Source: Flavobacteriaceae bacterium MAR_2009_75 (GTDB taxonomy: Bacteria; Bacteroidota; Bacteroidia; Flavobacteriales; Flavobacteriaceae). Taken from it: 64,000 nucleotides of DNA. The stretch covers positions 1 to 64,000 of the forward strand of contig PHTZ01000001.1 of assembly GCA_002813285.1 (NCBI GenBank), written 5' to 3'. Under the pieces are notes generated by a model. It worked only from the letters and a program-made list of their open reading frames with translations, searched no databases and had not been told where the DNA came from. Below are positions 26,647 through 34,931 of the stretch, piece by piece; positions within the stretch are counted from its first letter, which is position 1; each line of letters starts with the position of its first letter. Both the position numbers and the translations under genes were made by a program.

Positions 26647-27273
26647 TTATGCCTGCTCTAAAGCCTTTCCTATTAATTTATCTCCTGAAATAATTTCAAA
26701 AGTTGAATCGATAGCAGTGTCGTCATGCAAAGCCCTTACTAACGTCTGTGCTACATCACTTCTTGGTATTTCACCTCTTTTATTAAGACTTTGCGCCAGT
26801 TCTATTTTACCATTGCCCAAGTCATTATTAAGTGTGCCCGGTCTTACAATGGCATAAGCCAATCCTGACTCCTTGAGATATTCATCAGCGTTGTGTTTTG
26901 CATTTAAATAATCTTGAAGCTGATTCGATTCATCAGGATTTTCCGCACCTAATGAACTAAGCATTACAAATTTTTTAATATCGGCCTTTTTTGAGGCATC
27001 AATCAATTTTTTGGCACCTTCTTGGTCGACTGCAACCACTTTCTTACCCCCTGAACCTGCGGCAAAAATTACCTTGTCTACATTTTGTACCGCATGATCA
27101 AGATTTTCTTCTAGATCGGCCAATACCGTTTCAATTCCTTTACTCTTAAAACGCTCGACCTGATCTTCATTTCTTACCATTGCGACAGGAGTGAAATATT
27201 GAGATTCATTAACTAAATCAACTACTTTCTGACCTGTTGTGCCGTGTGCACCGGCTATTAATATCTTTTCCAT
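26647..27273 (-). CDS. NAD(P)-binding atypical SDR (NmrA/YwnB-like)
   Basis: A 208-residue Rossmann-fold protein with ILIAGAHGTTGQKVVDL at the N-terminus (GxxGxxG variant), VLADLEE, KVIFAAGSGG and a FVMLSSLGAENPDES segment. The active-site YxxxK of classical SDRs is replaced by NAKHNADEYLKESGLAYAIV, typical of atypical extended-like SDRs that bind flavins, quinones or regulators. Substrate unknown. Divergent from the phytanoyl-CoA dioxygenase gene, with a 151-bp intergenic region. Confidence 0.88.
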   Translation of the reverse strand: MEKILIAGAHGTTGQKVVDLVNESQYFTPVAMVRNEDQVERFKSKGIETVLADLEENLDHAVQNVDKVIFAAGSGGKKVVAVDQEGAKKLIDASKKADIKKFVMLSSLGAENPDESNQLQDYLNAKHNADEYLKESGLAYAIVRPGTLNNDLGNGKIELAQSLNKRGEIPRSDVAQTLVRALHDDTAIDSTFEIISGDKLIGKALEQA

Positions 27274-27424
27274 CTAATTTGTTTTTTCGTTCTGTACAAA
27301 AGTATTGAGATAGATTGCGTACTTCTGATGCAGAAAAACTAATTATTGACTGGACTACCCATAGGTTTATAGATTATATCCACAGCAAACCTTTGAATTA
27401 GATCATTTATATTTAGGATAAATA

Positions 27425-28183
27425 ATGAATCAAACCCAATTAGACATGTTATCTCAATCAGAAAAGGAATTCTTAGAAAGAAATGGATATCTTAACCTCG
27501 GGCAGTTACTAACCAACGATGAGGTTTCTGCTATCAATGAAAAAATAAAAAAAATTCTGGAGGCTGAAGGTGAAAATGCGGGTTCTGAATTGGCCGAATC
27601 GAAATACATTCGTCATCCGAAAGAAGAAGGCGCCGACCGTTTAGCCGATTTGGTGAACAAAGGATCAATTTTCGACCAATTCTATACACATCCAAGGGTT
27701 TTAGCGGGTATATCTGCCGTACTTGGTGATTCTTATAAATTGTCATCATTGAACTATCGAGCTGCTAAGCCCGGTAAAGGATTACAAAAATTACATGTCG
27801 ATTATAAAAATGCGGTGGTTGCCAATGAATATAAGGTATGCAATTCGATTTGGTTATTGGATGATTTTACTAAGGATAATGGGGCCACCCGAATTGTACC
27901 TGGCACTCATAAGTCAGACCGATTACCTGATGAAGTTATGAAAGACCCTAACCTTTCGCATCCTGAAGAGATTTTAATAAATGCCCCCGCCGGATCGGTG
28001 TTTATATTTAATTCACATGTATGGCATGGCGGAACCGAAAATCGCACCTCAAATATAAGGCGCAGTATACATAGCTACTTCTGTACTAGAGACCAACCCC
28101 AACAAATTGACCAGAGAAAGTATCTAACTCAGGAAACCAGCAATAGACTTAGTGTCAGGGCCAAGGAGATACTTGATGTATAA
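27425..28183 (+). CDS. Phytanoyl-CoA dioxygenase (PhyH) family protein
   Basis: A 252-residue 2-oxoglutarate/Fe(II) oxygenase. Metal ligands are visible as His-x-Asp in KLHVDYKNAVV (about 119-121) and the distal His in NSHVWHGGTENRT (about 199-201), followed by Arg in SNIRRSIHSYF that binds 2-oxoglutarate. The GATRIVPGTHKS segment is characteristic of PhyH enzymes. It likely hydroxylates a small molecule; the substrate is unknown. It is followed 26 bp later by the rluE-like gene. Confidence 0.9.
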   Translation: MNQTQLDMLSQSEKEFLERNGYLNLGQLLTNDEVSAINEKIKKILEAEGENAGSELAESKYIRHPKEEGADRLADLVNKGSIFDQFYTHPRVLAGISAVLGDSYKLSSLNYRAAKPGKGLQKLHVDYKNAVVANEYKVCNSIWLLDDFTKDNGATRIVPGTHKSDRLPDEVMKDPNLSHPEEILINAPAGSVFIFNSHVWHGGTENRTSNIRRSIHSYFCTRDQPQQIDQRKYLTQETSNRLSVRAKEILDV

Positions 28184-28209
28184 TATTTTCACAAGTGCAT
28201 AGTCATAGT

Positions 28210-28794
28210 ATGACCGACCACATACACTACAAACTTTACAAACCTTTTGGAATGCTTAGTCAGTTGAGTTCCAATGACCCTAAGCAAATCAGAAAAAAAA
28301 GATTTCTTAGCGAGCTATTTGAGTTTCCAAAAGCCATTATGCCTATCGGACGCTTAGATGAGAAGTCAGAAGGATTATTATTAATGACAACCGACGGCGT
28401 ATTGAGTGATACGATCAATCGATCTGGAATTGAAAAAGAGTATTTTGCCCAGGTTGACGGCCTAATATCCGATGAAGCAATAGAAAAAATAAAAACTGGA
28501 GTTGTAATCGGTATTGAAGGAGACAAATACATGACAAAACCTTGCACGATATACAAGATACCAAAACCAGAACTACCAAAACCAAGCTCTAAATTACGAA
28601 TAGGAGTTCATCGACCCACTTCTTGGGTGAGTATTACCCTCAGGGAGGGCAAATTTAGACAAGTACGAAAAATGACCGCAGCAGTGGGGTTTCCCACTGT
28701 GCGGTTAATTCGTATTCGAATAGGTGCTGTTAATTTAGAAGGTTTACTACCGGGTCAAATAAAGAAATTCGACCATTTACCAGAAGTAATTTAG
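28210..28794 (+). CDS. rluE: 23S rRNA pseudouridine synthase, RluE-like
   Basis: A 194-residue RsuA/RluB/RluE-type pseudouridine synthase without an S4 domain. It opens with YKLYKPFGMLSQLSSND and carries the catalytic Asp in IGRLDEKSEGLLLMTTDG. It ends with SWVSITLREGKFRQVRKMTA and GFPTVRLIRIRIG, as in E. coli RluE, which modifies U2457 of 23S rRNA. The start is ATG 28210; an in-frame GTG at 28195 gives a longer but less likely form. Orthology to RluE rather than a sister enzyme is inferred from length and the C-terminal motif. Confidence 0.88.
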   Translation: MTDHIHYKLYKPFGMLSQLSSNDPKQIRKKRFLSELFEFPKAIMPIGRLDEKSEGLLLMTTDGVLSDTINRSGIEKEYFAQVDGLISDEAIEKIKTGVVIGIEGDKYMTKPCTIYKIPKPELPKPSSKLRIGVHRPTSWVSITLREGKFRQVRKMTAAVGFPTVRLIRIRIGAVNLEGLLPGQIKKFDHLPEVI

Positions 28795-28806
28795 AAAAAG
28801 TAAACT

Positions 28807-29259
28807 TTATATCTTTTTAACACGAACAGCGTTCATGCCTTTCATTCCTTTTTCAAGTTCAAAAGAAACTTTATCATCAATATCAACTTCATCTATCAGT
28901 CCACTTACATGGACAAAATATTTCTCTTGATCTTCTGAATCGATTATAAAACCGAATCCTTTTGAAAAATCGAAATATGACACTTTACCATTTCGTACCG
29001 GGTCGAATTCTTCTTCATCACCCTCCTCTTTTTTAGGGATACCCAATACAATACTTTCGGCATCAACTTTAACTTTTTCAGATGGATCTGGTGGAGTATC
29101 CACCAAATTACCATTGTGGTCAACGTATGCAAACGGAATACCACTGGTCTCTTTGGATTCTGCCTTTCTAGCCTCTTTTTTCTTTTGTTTTTCTTCTCTT
29201 TTTTTAAGACGTTTTTTTTCTTTTTCCGTCTTGTTGTAAGTCTGTTGCGATCTTGCCAT
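28807..29259 (-). CDS. Cold-shock domain protein with charged N-terminal extension
   Basis: A 150-residue protein. Residues about 1-40 are an unbroken Lys/Glu/Arg-rich helix (for example KEKKRLKKREEKQKKKEARK), residues 40-85 are an acidic linker, and 88-150 are a cold-shock domain. RNP1 is GFGFI (KGFGFIIDSED), and RNP2 is KYFVHVSG. It should bind single-stranded RNA; the basic helix probably adds nucleic-acid or ribosome contacts. This layout recurs in Flavobacteria. The gene is convergent with the rluE-like gene (12-bp gap). Confidence 0.92.
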   Translation of the reverse strand: MARSQQTYNKTEKEKKRLKKREEKQKKKEARKAESKETSGIPFAYVDHNGNLVDTPPDPSEKVKVDAESIVLGIPKKEEGDEEEFDPVRNGKVSYFDFSKGFGFIIDSEDQEKYFVHVSGLIDEVDIDDKVSFELEKGMKGMNAVRVKKI

Positions 29260-29438
29260 TCTTTAATTTTGCTTTACGCCCATAAGGTATGCAAATAATT
29301 TGATCCTTTTGTATAATTTAGACAAAGAAATATAGGGCATAAAATCATGGTGTGCGATGATATGCTAAAACGAACAAAAGTACCTGATAAAGGGAGAAAT
29401 TCTTTGAAAAAGTATTGCTTTCAACTAAAAATAAACAC

Positions 29439-29654
29439 CTACATTTTAGTGTTTAGACGCTTTTCAATTTTCTTTTTAATTACGGTAAGTCTTTTCATAA
29501 CATCCATAAGAGTTTCGTCTTTGGTAGTTTTATAAACTTCGTTAATAGAAAGAATAAGTTCTTTGGCTTCACGAGATGCGTTAATTCTATCACTTGTTGT
29601 CATACCTGACCACTTTCTATTTTCAAAATCAGCAGCTCTATGTAGTAAGTCCAT
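29439..29654 (-). CDS. Small helical protein, unknown function
   Basis: A 71-residue predicted helical protein (MDLLHRAADFENRKW at the start, Lys-rich end). The start is taken at ATG 29654; the frame also extends 8 codons to a GTG at 29678 that sits close to a purine-rich stretch. I do not recognise a family. Composition and codon use look coding. No partner gene: the cold-shock gene is upstream on the same strand beyond a gap. Confidence 0.6.
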   Translation of the reverse strand: MDLLHRAADFENRKWSGMTTSDRINASREAKELILSINEVYKTTKDETLMDVMKRLTVIKKKIEKRLNTKM

Positions 29655-29953
29655 ATGTTTATGATTAAATGTTAACACTCCCTTTTAAGGAGCGCTGCGT
29701 TTGGAACGCAAGGTACAAATTGTGTTTTTTCTGCATATTGGCTTTAACAAATGTTTAAATTAAGGGTGAAATTTTATAATATCCAAAAATATGAACTGCT
29801 GATAAGAAAGTTTCGAAGTGAATAAGATACTTGTAAACGAATAAATCGAGCTCCCACCCCCTAATATACAGGGTCGAACAATTAATTTGTAGATTTGATT
29901 TTTATAATCATCCTCCAAAAAAAAATCAGTCTAACGTTTTTATTTAAATTTGC

Positions 29954-31429
29954 ATGCAACATAAGTATTACATTTTTTGGTTTGTTTTAATATTTTGCAT
30001 TGTTAGTTCCTGTTCAAGTGATGGTGATGTACCCATGACACCAAATCCGGAATCGGAGTCTCCCACACCGAGTCCAGATCCTCAACCCGAACCCAAACCC
30101 GAAGAACCCTTTATTGAAGTTAATGCCATACCCTCTTCACCGCAAAGACTAGGTGATGCAACCGTTGGATACGAATATTTGATATCAGGTGAATATATGA
30201 GTAGTGGGGTACCATACGAGGCCTATATTGCTGCTAATGGAGAAGATGACCGCAATCTGTTAAATAGGTCAGGTGATAATGCTAAAATAATATACGATTA
30301 TACGGTAGCTACCGCTTCAAATGGTGTTCGGGTTGTTTCACCCAACTGCATGTCTTGCCACGCAGGTTTTTTAAATGATGAACTCATCGTCGGCTTGGGC
30401 AATCATTCTGGAGATTTCACCGTAAACCGGGCCAATAATATTCAAGTTGTAAGTTCGGCGATTTCGGTAATTTATGGTCAGAATAGTGACGAGTGGGAAG
30501 CTTATGATCAATTTAGAAAGGGCATAACAGCAATTGGCCCAAAGACGATCACCGAGACACGGGGTTCAAATCCTGCCGATAAAATAACACAGGTTTTAGT
30601 GTCGCATCGTGATAAGAATACCTTAGAGTGGTCTGATGACCCTTTTGTTGAACTTGATAATGAAGTGATACCCACAGATGTGCCCGCTTGGTGGTTGTTG
30701 AAAAAAAAGAATGCCATGTTCTACCATGGTTTAGGCAGAAAAGATTTTTGTAAATCATTCATTGGGTCTTCACTTTTAACCTTGACAGAAATTGAAAAAG
30801 CGGAGGAAGTAGATGAAAAGATGCCTGATTTATTGGCATATATCTATAATCTAGAAGCGCCATCTTACCCCTATGCCATTGATGCAGATCTAGCGGCCGA
30901 AGGTAAACCGGTTTTTGAAGAGAACTGCGTAAAATGTCATGGTTCATATGGTGAAGATGAAAGCTACCCTAATTTAATGGTCTCTCTCAACACCATCGGT
31001 ACAGATGCTGAACTATCGAAAAGATACACGAGCCCGTCGGAACTCAATACCTATTTTATGGATTGGTTCAATAATGGATGGTTTGGTACATATTCGGTTC
31101 CGCTTGAATTTCTGGCAGAAGATGGGTATATCGCCCCTCCATTGGATGGTGTTTGGGCCACGGCACCCTATTTTCATAACGGTTCTGTACCTAATATTGC
31201 TGAAGTACTGAACAGTGAAGACAGAAGTACGTACTGGAGTCGCAACTATGATAGCAGCGACTACGATGATGTAAACTTAGGATGGAACTATACCGTAGAA
31301 ACCAGCAAAAAAGATAAAAATACTTACGACACCACGATAAAAGGTTATAGTAACAGCGGTCATACCTTTGGAGATATCTTAACGGATACTGAACGTTTGG
31401 CACTTCTCGAATACCTAAAAACTTTGTAA
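29954..31429 (+). CDS. Di-heme c-type cytochrome lipoprotein (RoxA/di-heme peroxidase-like)
   Basis: A 491-residue lipoprotein. The signal ends in an SSCSS lipobox (about 20-22), followed by a Pro/Glu-rich linker (about 28-52). Two covalent heme motifs are visible: CMSCH near residue 131 and CVKCH near 324. The stretch LDGVWATAPYFHNGSVPNI near 395-413 resembles the conserved APYFHNG region of the di-heme peroxidase/rubber-oxygenase superfamily. It should act in the periplasm or on the cell surface in electron transfer or oxidative cleavage. No partner gene is seen. Confidence 0.87.
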   Translation: MQHKYYIFWFVLIFCIVSSCSSDGDVPMTPNPESESPTPSPDPQPEPKPEEPFIEVNAIPSSPQRLGDATVGYEYLISGEYMSSGVPYEAYIAANGEDDRNLLNRSGDNAKIIYDYTVATASNGVRVVSPNCMSCHAGFLNDELIVGLGNHSGDFTVNRANNIQVVSSAISVIYGQNSDEWEAYDQFRKGITAIGPKTITETRGSNPADKITQVLVSHRDKNTLEWSDDPFVELDNEVIPTDVPAWWLLKKKNAMFYHGLGRKDFCKSFIGSSLLTLTEIEKAEEVDEKMPDLLAYIYNLEAPSYPYAIDADLAAEGKPVFEENCVKCHGSYGEDESYPNLMVSLNTIGTDAELSKRYTSPSELNTYFMDWFNNGWFGTYSVPLEFLAEDGYIAPPLDGVWATAPYFHNGSVPNIAEVLNSEDRSTYWSRNYDSSDYDDVNLGWNYTVETSKKDKNTYDTTIKGYSNSGHTFGDILTDTERLALLEYLKTL

Positions 31430-31458
31430 TACGCCTACCTTACTAGAGGATAAAGAAA

Positions 31459-31490
31459 AAAGGGTCGAATATATGCACATCCGACCCTTT
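31459..31490 (+). terminator. Bidirectional hairpin between convergent genes
   Basis: AAAGGGTCG (31459-31467) pairs with CGACCCTTT (31482-31490). T-rich sequence follows on the plus strand and A-rich sequence precedes it, so it can serve both the cytochrome gene and the convergent lipoprotein gene. Confidence 0.8.
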
Positions 31491-31518
31491 CTGTTTTTCT
31501 AAGATTGAAAACTAACTG

Positions 31519-32313
31519 TCAATCCTTTAAAGAAACTTCGTCCTCGGTTCCATCAGGATAAATTACTGTTGCTACGGCATCACATTCACCTTCACCGAAA
31601 TCAACATCGACTTCGAGCCCGTTTTTATTCAAATTCATCATACCTTTTCCGAAATGCTCACATCCGAACTTAGCTTCTAATATATCTGTTATATCTATAA
31701 TGTAGGTATTGCCGTCGGCTTTCAATATCCATTCTCCATCTACGGTAAATGACCCATCTTCGAAATCTTCACTAAAAACAAGAGCAACAGTTTTAGTTCC
31801 TTCTTCATCTACCTTTGAACTATCTTCAAGAGTTATGGCCAAATCACTTTCTACCGTCCAACTAACGGATTGGCTTTCATCATTGCCATGAACTATAAAG
31901 CTTCTTGTGCCATCGATGGCAAACTCACCTACCATTAAATTATCATAGGTAATACTAAAAGCATATTCATCTTCATCACCTCCATAAACTATAGACATGG
32001 CACCATTTAAAATTGCCCCCTCTTCTTCTATTTTACAATTATCGAAGACTAGGTTGAAACCAGTATCAGAATAGGTGGCTGTATAACAATCATCATCGGT
32101 TTTTGCTGTTTTACCACTTTTACCTGAATTGTATAGATTAGTAACCAACTGATCGGCTACACTAGATATATCGTCAGTCTCAAGAATTGTTTTTAATTCG
32201 GTTTTTGAAACTTTGCTTTCATTTTCATAATCCAGTGCTACTTCGGCGTCATCAGAACAACTAAAAAGTACCAGAGCTGCTGCAGAAGCAGTAAGAAGTC
32301 CTTTGGTATTCAT
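31519..32313 (-). CDS. Acidic lipoprotein, unknown function
   Basis: A 264-residue lipoprotein: signal MNTKGLLTASAAALVLFSC with the lipobox Cys at 19, then a very acidic, beta-strand-rich body with many Asp/Glu/Gly and few basic residues. Three Cys pairs are possible in the mature part (for example DDDCYTATYSD, DNCKIEEEG, KFGCEHFG). The start at 32313 gives a clean signal peptide; a longer frame begins at 32334. I do not recognise the family. Likely exposed on the outer membrane or in the periplasm. Confidence 0.7.
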   Translation of the reverse strand: MNTKGLLTASAAALVLFSCSDDAEVALDYENESKVSKTELKTILETDDISSVADQLVTNLYNSGKSGKTAKTDDDCYTATYSDTGFNLVFDNCKIEEEGAILNGAMSIVYGGDEDEYAFSITYDNLMVGEFAIDGTRSFIVHGNDESQSVSWTVESDLAITLEDSSKVDEEGTKTVALVFSEDFEDGSFTVDGEWILKADGNTYIIDITDILEAKFGCEHFGKGMMNLNKNGLEVDVDFGEGECDAVATVIYPDGTEDEVSLKD

Positions 32314-32535
32314 AAATAAGTGTCGCATATTCAAAATATTAGGTTTATACTCTTAGAACGAGACACTTTCTTTGTTTAGTGTTCGAAATCATATAAATTG
32401 GACGAAATGCTCAATATTCAGATAGAAACATACTTGTTTATAAGAATATCTATCAACAATTTCTCAAAGAATCTTCAACAAATCTACTTTCCGATTAACA
32501 TGGCATACTAATTTTGGTTTTCTTTACGTTTACAA

Positions 32536-32547
32536 ATCGTATACGAT
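32536..32547 (+). promoter_or_regulatory. GntR operator, perfect 12-bp palindrome
   Basis: ATCGTATACGAT is self-complementary, contains the TnGTATACnA core known for FCD-type GntR regulators, and lies 14 bp before the gntR ATG. A near-consensus -7 box (TACGTTTA, 32525-32532) abuts it, so binding would block transcription: predicted autoregulation. Confidence 0.7.
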
Positions 32548-32560
32548 AAATGATATAGAT

Positions 32561-33184
32561 ATGGTAAACTATAGGGACAAGGTAAGAGAGTATTTACTTA
32601 AAGAAATGCAAAAAGGAACTTTACAGCCCGGTCAAAATATAAACTTAGCAGCTGTTTCAAGAACCATAGGGGTAAGCGTAACCCCGATTCGTGAGGCACT
32701 CACGCAGTTGCAACAATCTCATATTGTTAAGGCCATACCCTATCGCGGTTTTGTAATCGCAAAAGTGAGCCCTGAAGAGGCAAAAAATCTATATGAATTA
32801 GTAGCTCACTTAGAAGTTTTGGCTTTGGAGGAGTCACAATTTGATAATAAAGCCGTAGAGCAGTTAAAATTACAAAGAGATAACATTGCTCAAGCCGAAA
32901 CTTCATTGAATCGGGTAATCGCCTATATGGAATTTCACAGATTACTGACCAAAAATTACAATAACAGCGTTTTTCAACAGATTTTAAAAGATTTAAAAAC
33001 ACGTGTATTCTTCTATGAGCGAGCGTTTATGGCCAATGATTCTTTTCATTATAACTCAAACGACCAACATGATGCCATCATCTCCGCTATTGAAGATGAC
33101 AATATACCGTCGGCTGCATTAGTTTTAAAAATGAACTGGATGATGATACAGAACTATCTGGAAAAGCAATTAGTGACCTTATAA
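32561..33184 (+). CDS. GntR family regulator, FCD type
   Basis: A 207-residue protein. The N-terminal winged helix (about 5-70) shows the GntR signature with GVSVTPIREALTQLQQS and AIPYRGFVIAKVSPEEAKNLYEL. The C-terminal half (about 80-205) is an all-helical FCD ligand domain with possible metal or ligand His residues (FHRLLTKNY, DQHDAIISAI). Such regulators usually sense carboxylic or sugar acids. No obvious target operon is adjacent. The palindrome directly upstream supports autoregulation. Confidence 0.92.
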   Translation: MVNYRDKVREYLLKEMQKGTLQPGQNINLAAVSRTIGVSVTPIREALTQLQQSHIVKAIPYRGFVIAKVSPEEAKNLYELVAHLEVLALEESQFDNKAVEQLKLQRDNIAQAETSLNRVIAYMEFHRLLTKNYNNSVFQQILKDLKTRVFFYERAFMANDSFHYNSNDQHDAIISAIEDDNIPSAALVLKMNWMMIQNYLEKQLVTL

Positions 33185-33389
33185 TGTACTGTAAGGCCTG
33201 TAAATACTAGGTGTTTCGACATTTCATCATATAAAGAAAATGATATCGAATCACAAAATTTTCGTAAAGTGTTATAAAATCATATAATCTCGGCATAATT
33301 TTACTCCAAAATTTTGACTGTACATCGAAAGAAAACAACAATTCGATATTGTGGTCGTTAATTTGTAATTCAATTATATTTAAAAGATT

Positions 33390-33539
33390 ATGGGCTATTT
33401 ATCACCTCAAATCGAAGTTTTGGCTAAAAAGAAAAAGCAAGAAGTAAAGTCTTTGGTAAAAAAAGAATACTCTTGCGGAATTTTTCAAGATTATGGAAAT
33501 TTAGAGAATGGAGTGGCTTCGAAAGAGATAAGGAATTAA
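33390..33539 (+). CDS. Small Lys-rich protein, hypothetical
   Basis: A 49-residue ORF (MGYLSPQIEVLAKKKKQEVK at the start, one Cys, ending KEIRN). It fills most of the gap between gntR and the emfourin gene and shows coding-like codon use. I do not recognise it. It might be a real small protein; no partner gene or strong ribosome-binding site is seen. Confidence 0.4.
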   Translation: MGYLSPQIEVLAKKKKQEVKSLVKKEYSCGIFQDYGNLENGVASKEIRN

Positions 33540-33561
33540 TCTAGAGGTTTGCGGACCCTGT

Positions 33562-33822
33562 TTAACCACCTTTTAAACTGCTGATTAAATTCATTAGGTC
33601 TTGTGGTATCTCTTGTTCCGTAAATTCTAGCGTATATACTTGTTCATTATCAGTGAGCGTAAGGTTATACTGCTGCCCATCCCTAAAAACCTTCTTGTCG
33701 CCCAAATTTGATTTCGAGATACGCTGAAGCGCCTTCAATTGCGTTAGGCTTATATCGGTTTCGCCTTCATATGTTCTCGCAAAACCTACGAACCCTCCTG
33801 TTATTTTAATTTTATAGTGCAT
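33562..33822 (-). CDS. Emfourin-like protealysin inhibitor
   Basis: An 86-residue protein that fits emfourin-type inhibitors of M4 peptidases: KIKITGGFVGFARTYEGE at the start, a central LKALQRISKSNL helix, then beta strands ending in DLMNLISSLKGG. The start is ATG 33822, one base after the protease stop codon (TGAG-ATG), so the two are translationally coupled. Emfourins block the active site of protealysin-like proteases and are encoded beside them, which matches this arrangement. The longer frame start at 33843 would overlap the protease gene. Confidence 0.75.
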   Translation of the reverse strand: MHYKIKITGGFVGFARTYEGETDISLTQLKALQRISKSNLGDKKVFRDGQQYNLTLTDNEQVYTLEFTEQEIPQDLMNLISSLKGG

Positions 33823-33823
33823 C

Positions 33824-34837
33824 TCAAACGACAATTGGAGCAAGCCCTACTTCAGAAAAGCTTTTTGAAACCGCTTCCACTGCCCTATCTGAAATTCTTG
33901 AATCACTTGCCAAATCTCGGGCAACACTCACCAGAGTCTCGACCATATCATTGAAATTAGCAGTTCTCCATAGAGATTTTAAGGTTTCAAACCATATCAG
34001 GGCACAGTCATCTATACCAATCTCCAAACAGCTTAGGTAAAATGCCTTATTGGGAATGCCTGAATTGATGTGTACACCCTGGTTATCGGCCGTACCATTG
34101 TAATAATTGTCCATATGGTCGGGTTGCGTATCAAACTCATTTGCGGTACCAGGGGCTTTCATAGAGCGTATGGCGACTCCGGGGAATTCATCGGTTACCA
34201 CAGAATCACCAATCAACCAATCTGCCTCTGACAGGTCTTGATTGAGGTATTTCTGCTTTATAACAGTTCCAAAAACATCGGAAAAATGCTCGTTCAAAGC
34301 GCCTGATTGACTCTGATACTCTAGATTGGCCAAGAATTGGGTAACACCGTGTGCCAACTCGTGCGCAACAACATCAATTGCACTTGCAAAATCAGTGAAT
34401 TCTTTACCATCTCCATCTCCATACGTCATTTCATCTCCGTCCCAAAAGGCATTGTTGTAATTTTCGCCATAATGAATATTAGAAATGATATCCAGACCAT
34501 TATCATCTATAGAATTCAATCCGAAAGTTTCTCTAAAGTAGTCACGAACAAAACCAGATGTGTCATAGGCTTTATCGGCCGTTACATCGCCTGTCACTTC
34601 TCCATTTTCTTTACGAACAAGGGTTACCCGCTGTTCATATTTGTTCTCGCAATCATATACGAAACGGTCGCCATCCCCTAGAATAGGGTTTCTAAGCAAA
34701 AGATGATTTAATGCAGTCTGTCGGCGCTCCGCTATTCTACCCGTATCGTTCAATGTCTTCTTGCAACTTACATTTCCTCGTTTTGCAAGCTCTTCTAGAA
34801 TATGGGGAGGAATGATTTGACATTTTGTCTTACACAT
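33824..34837 (-). CDS. Protealysin-like M4 metallopeptidase
   Basis: A 337-residue thermolysin-family protease. The zinc motif HELAH is at 159-163 and the third ligand Glu is about 183 (GALNEHFSDVFG). The downstream catalytic His lies in NQGVHINSGIPNKAFYL. There is no signal peptide. Instead a short N-terminal precursor segment carries the protealysin-type motif IIPPHILEELAKRG (about 8-21), as in enzymes processed or secreted without a classical leader. Two Cys (2 and 6) flank it. The inhibitor gene follows immediately. Substrate unknown. Confidence 0.9.
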   Translation of the reverse strand: MCKTKCQIIPPHILEELAKRGNVSCKKTLNDTGRIAERRQTALNHLLLRNPILGDGDRFVYDCENKYEQRVTLVRKENGEVTGDVTADKAYDTSGFVRDYFRETFGLNSIDDNGLDIISNIHYGENYNNAFWDGDEMTYGDGDGKEFTDFASAIDVVAHELAHGVTQFLANLEYQSQSGALNEHFSDVFGTVIKQKYLNQDLSEADWLIGDSVVTDEFPGVAIRSMKAPGTANEFDTQPDHMDNYYNGTADNQGVHINSGIPNKAFYLSCLEIGIDDCALIWFETLKSLWRTANFNDMVETLVSVARDLASDSRISDRAVEAVSKSFSEVGLAPIVV

Positions 34838-34931
34838 GATAAATGATTAGGAAACTACATATCTAATTTCGCACCTTTTATTACTAATGCAAAATAAAAC
34901 TCGTTAACGCTTTCCTAAAAAGTTGCTTGAT

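Noticed and set aside
29945-29952. TAAATTTG as promoter of the di-heme cytochrome gene
   Set aside because: It ends 1 bp before the ATG, so transcription would start inside the coding sequence, and no -33 element is present.
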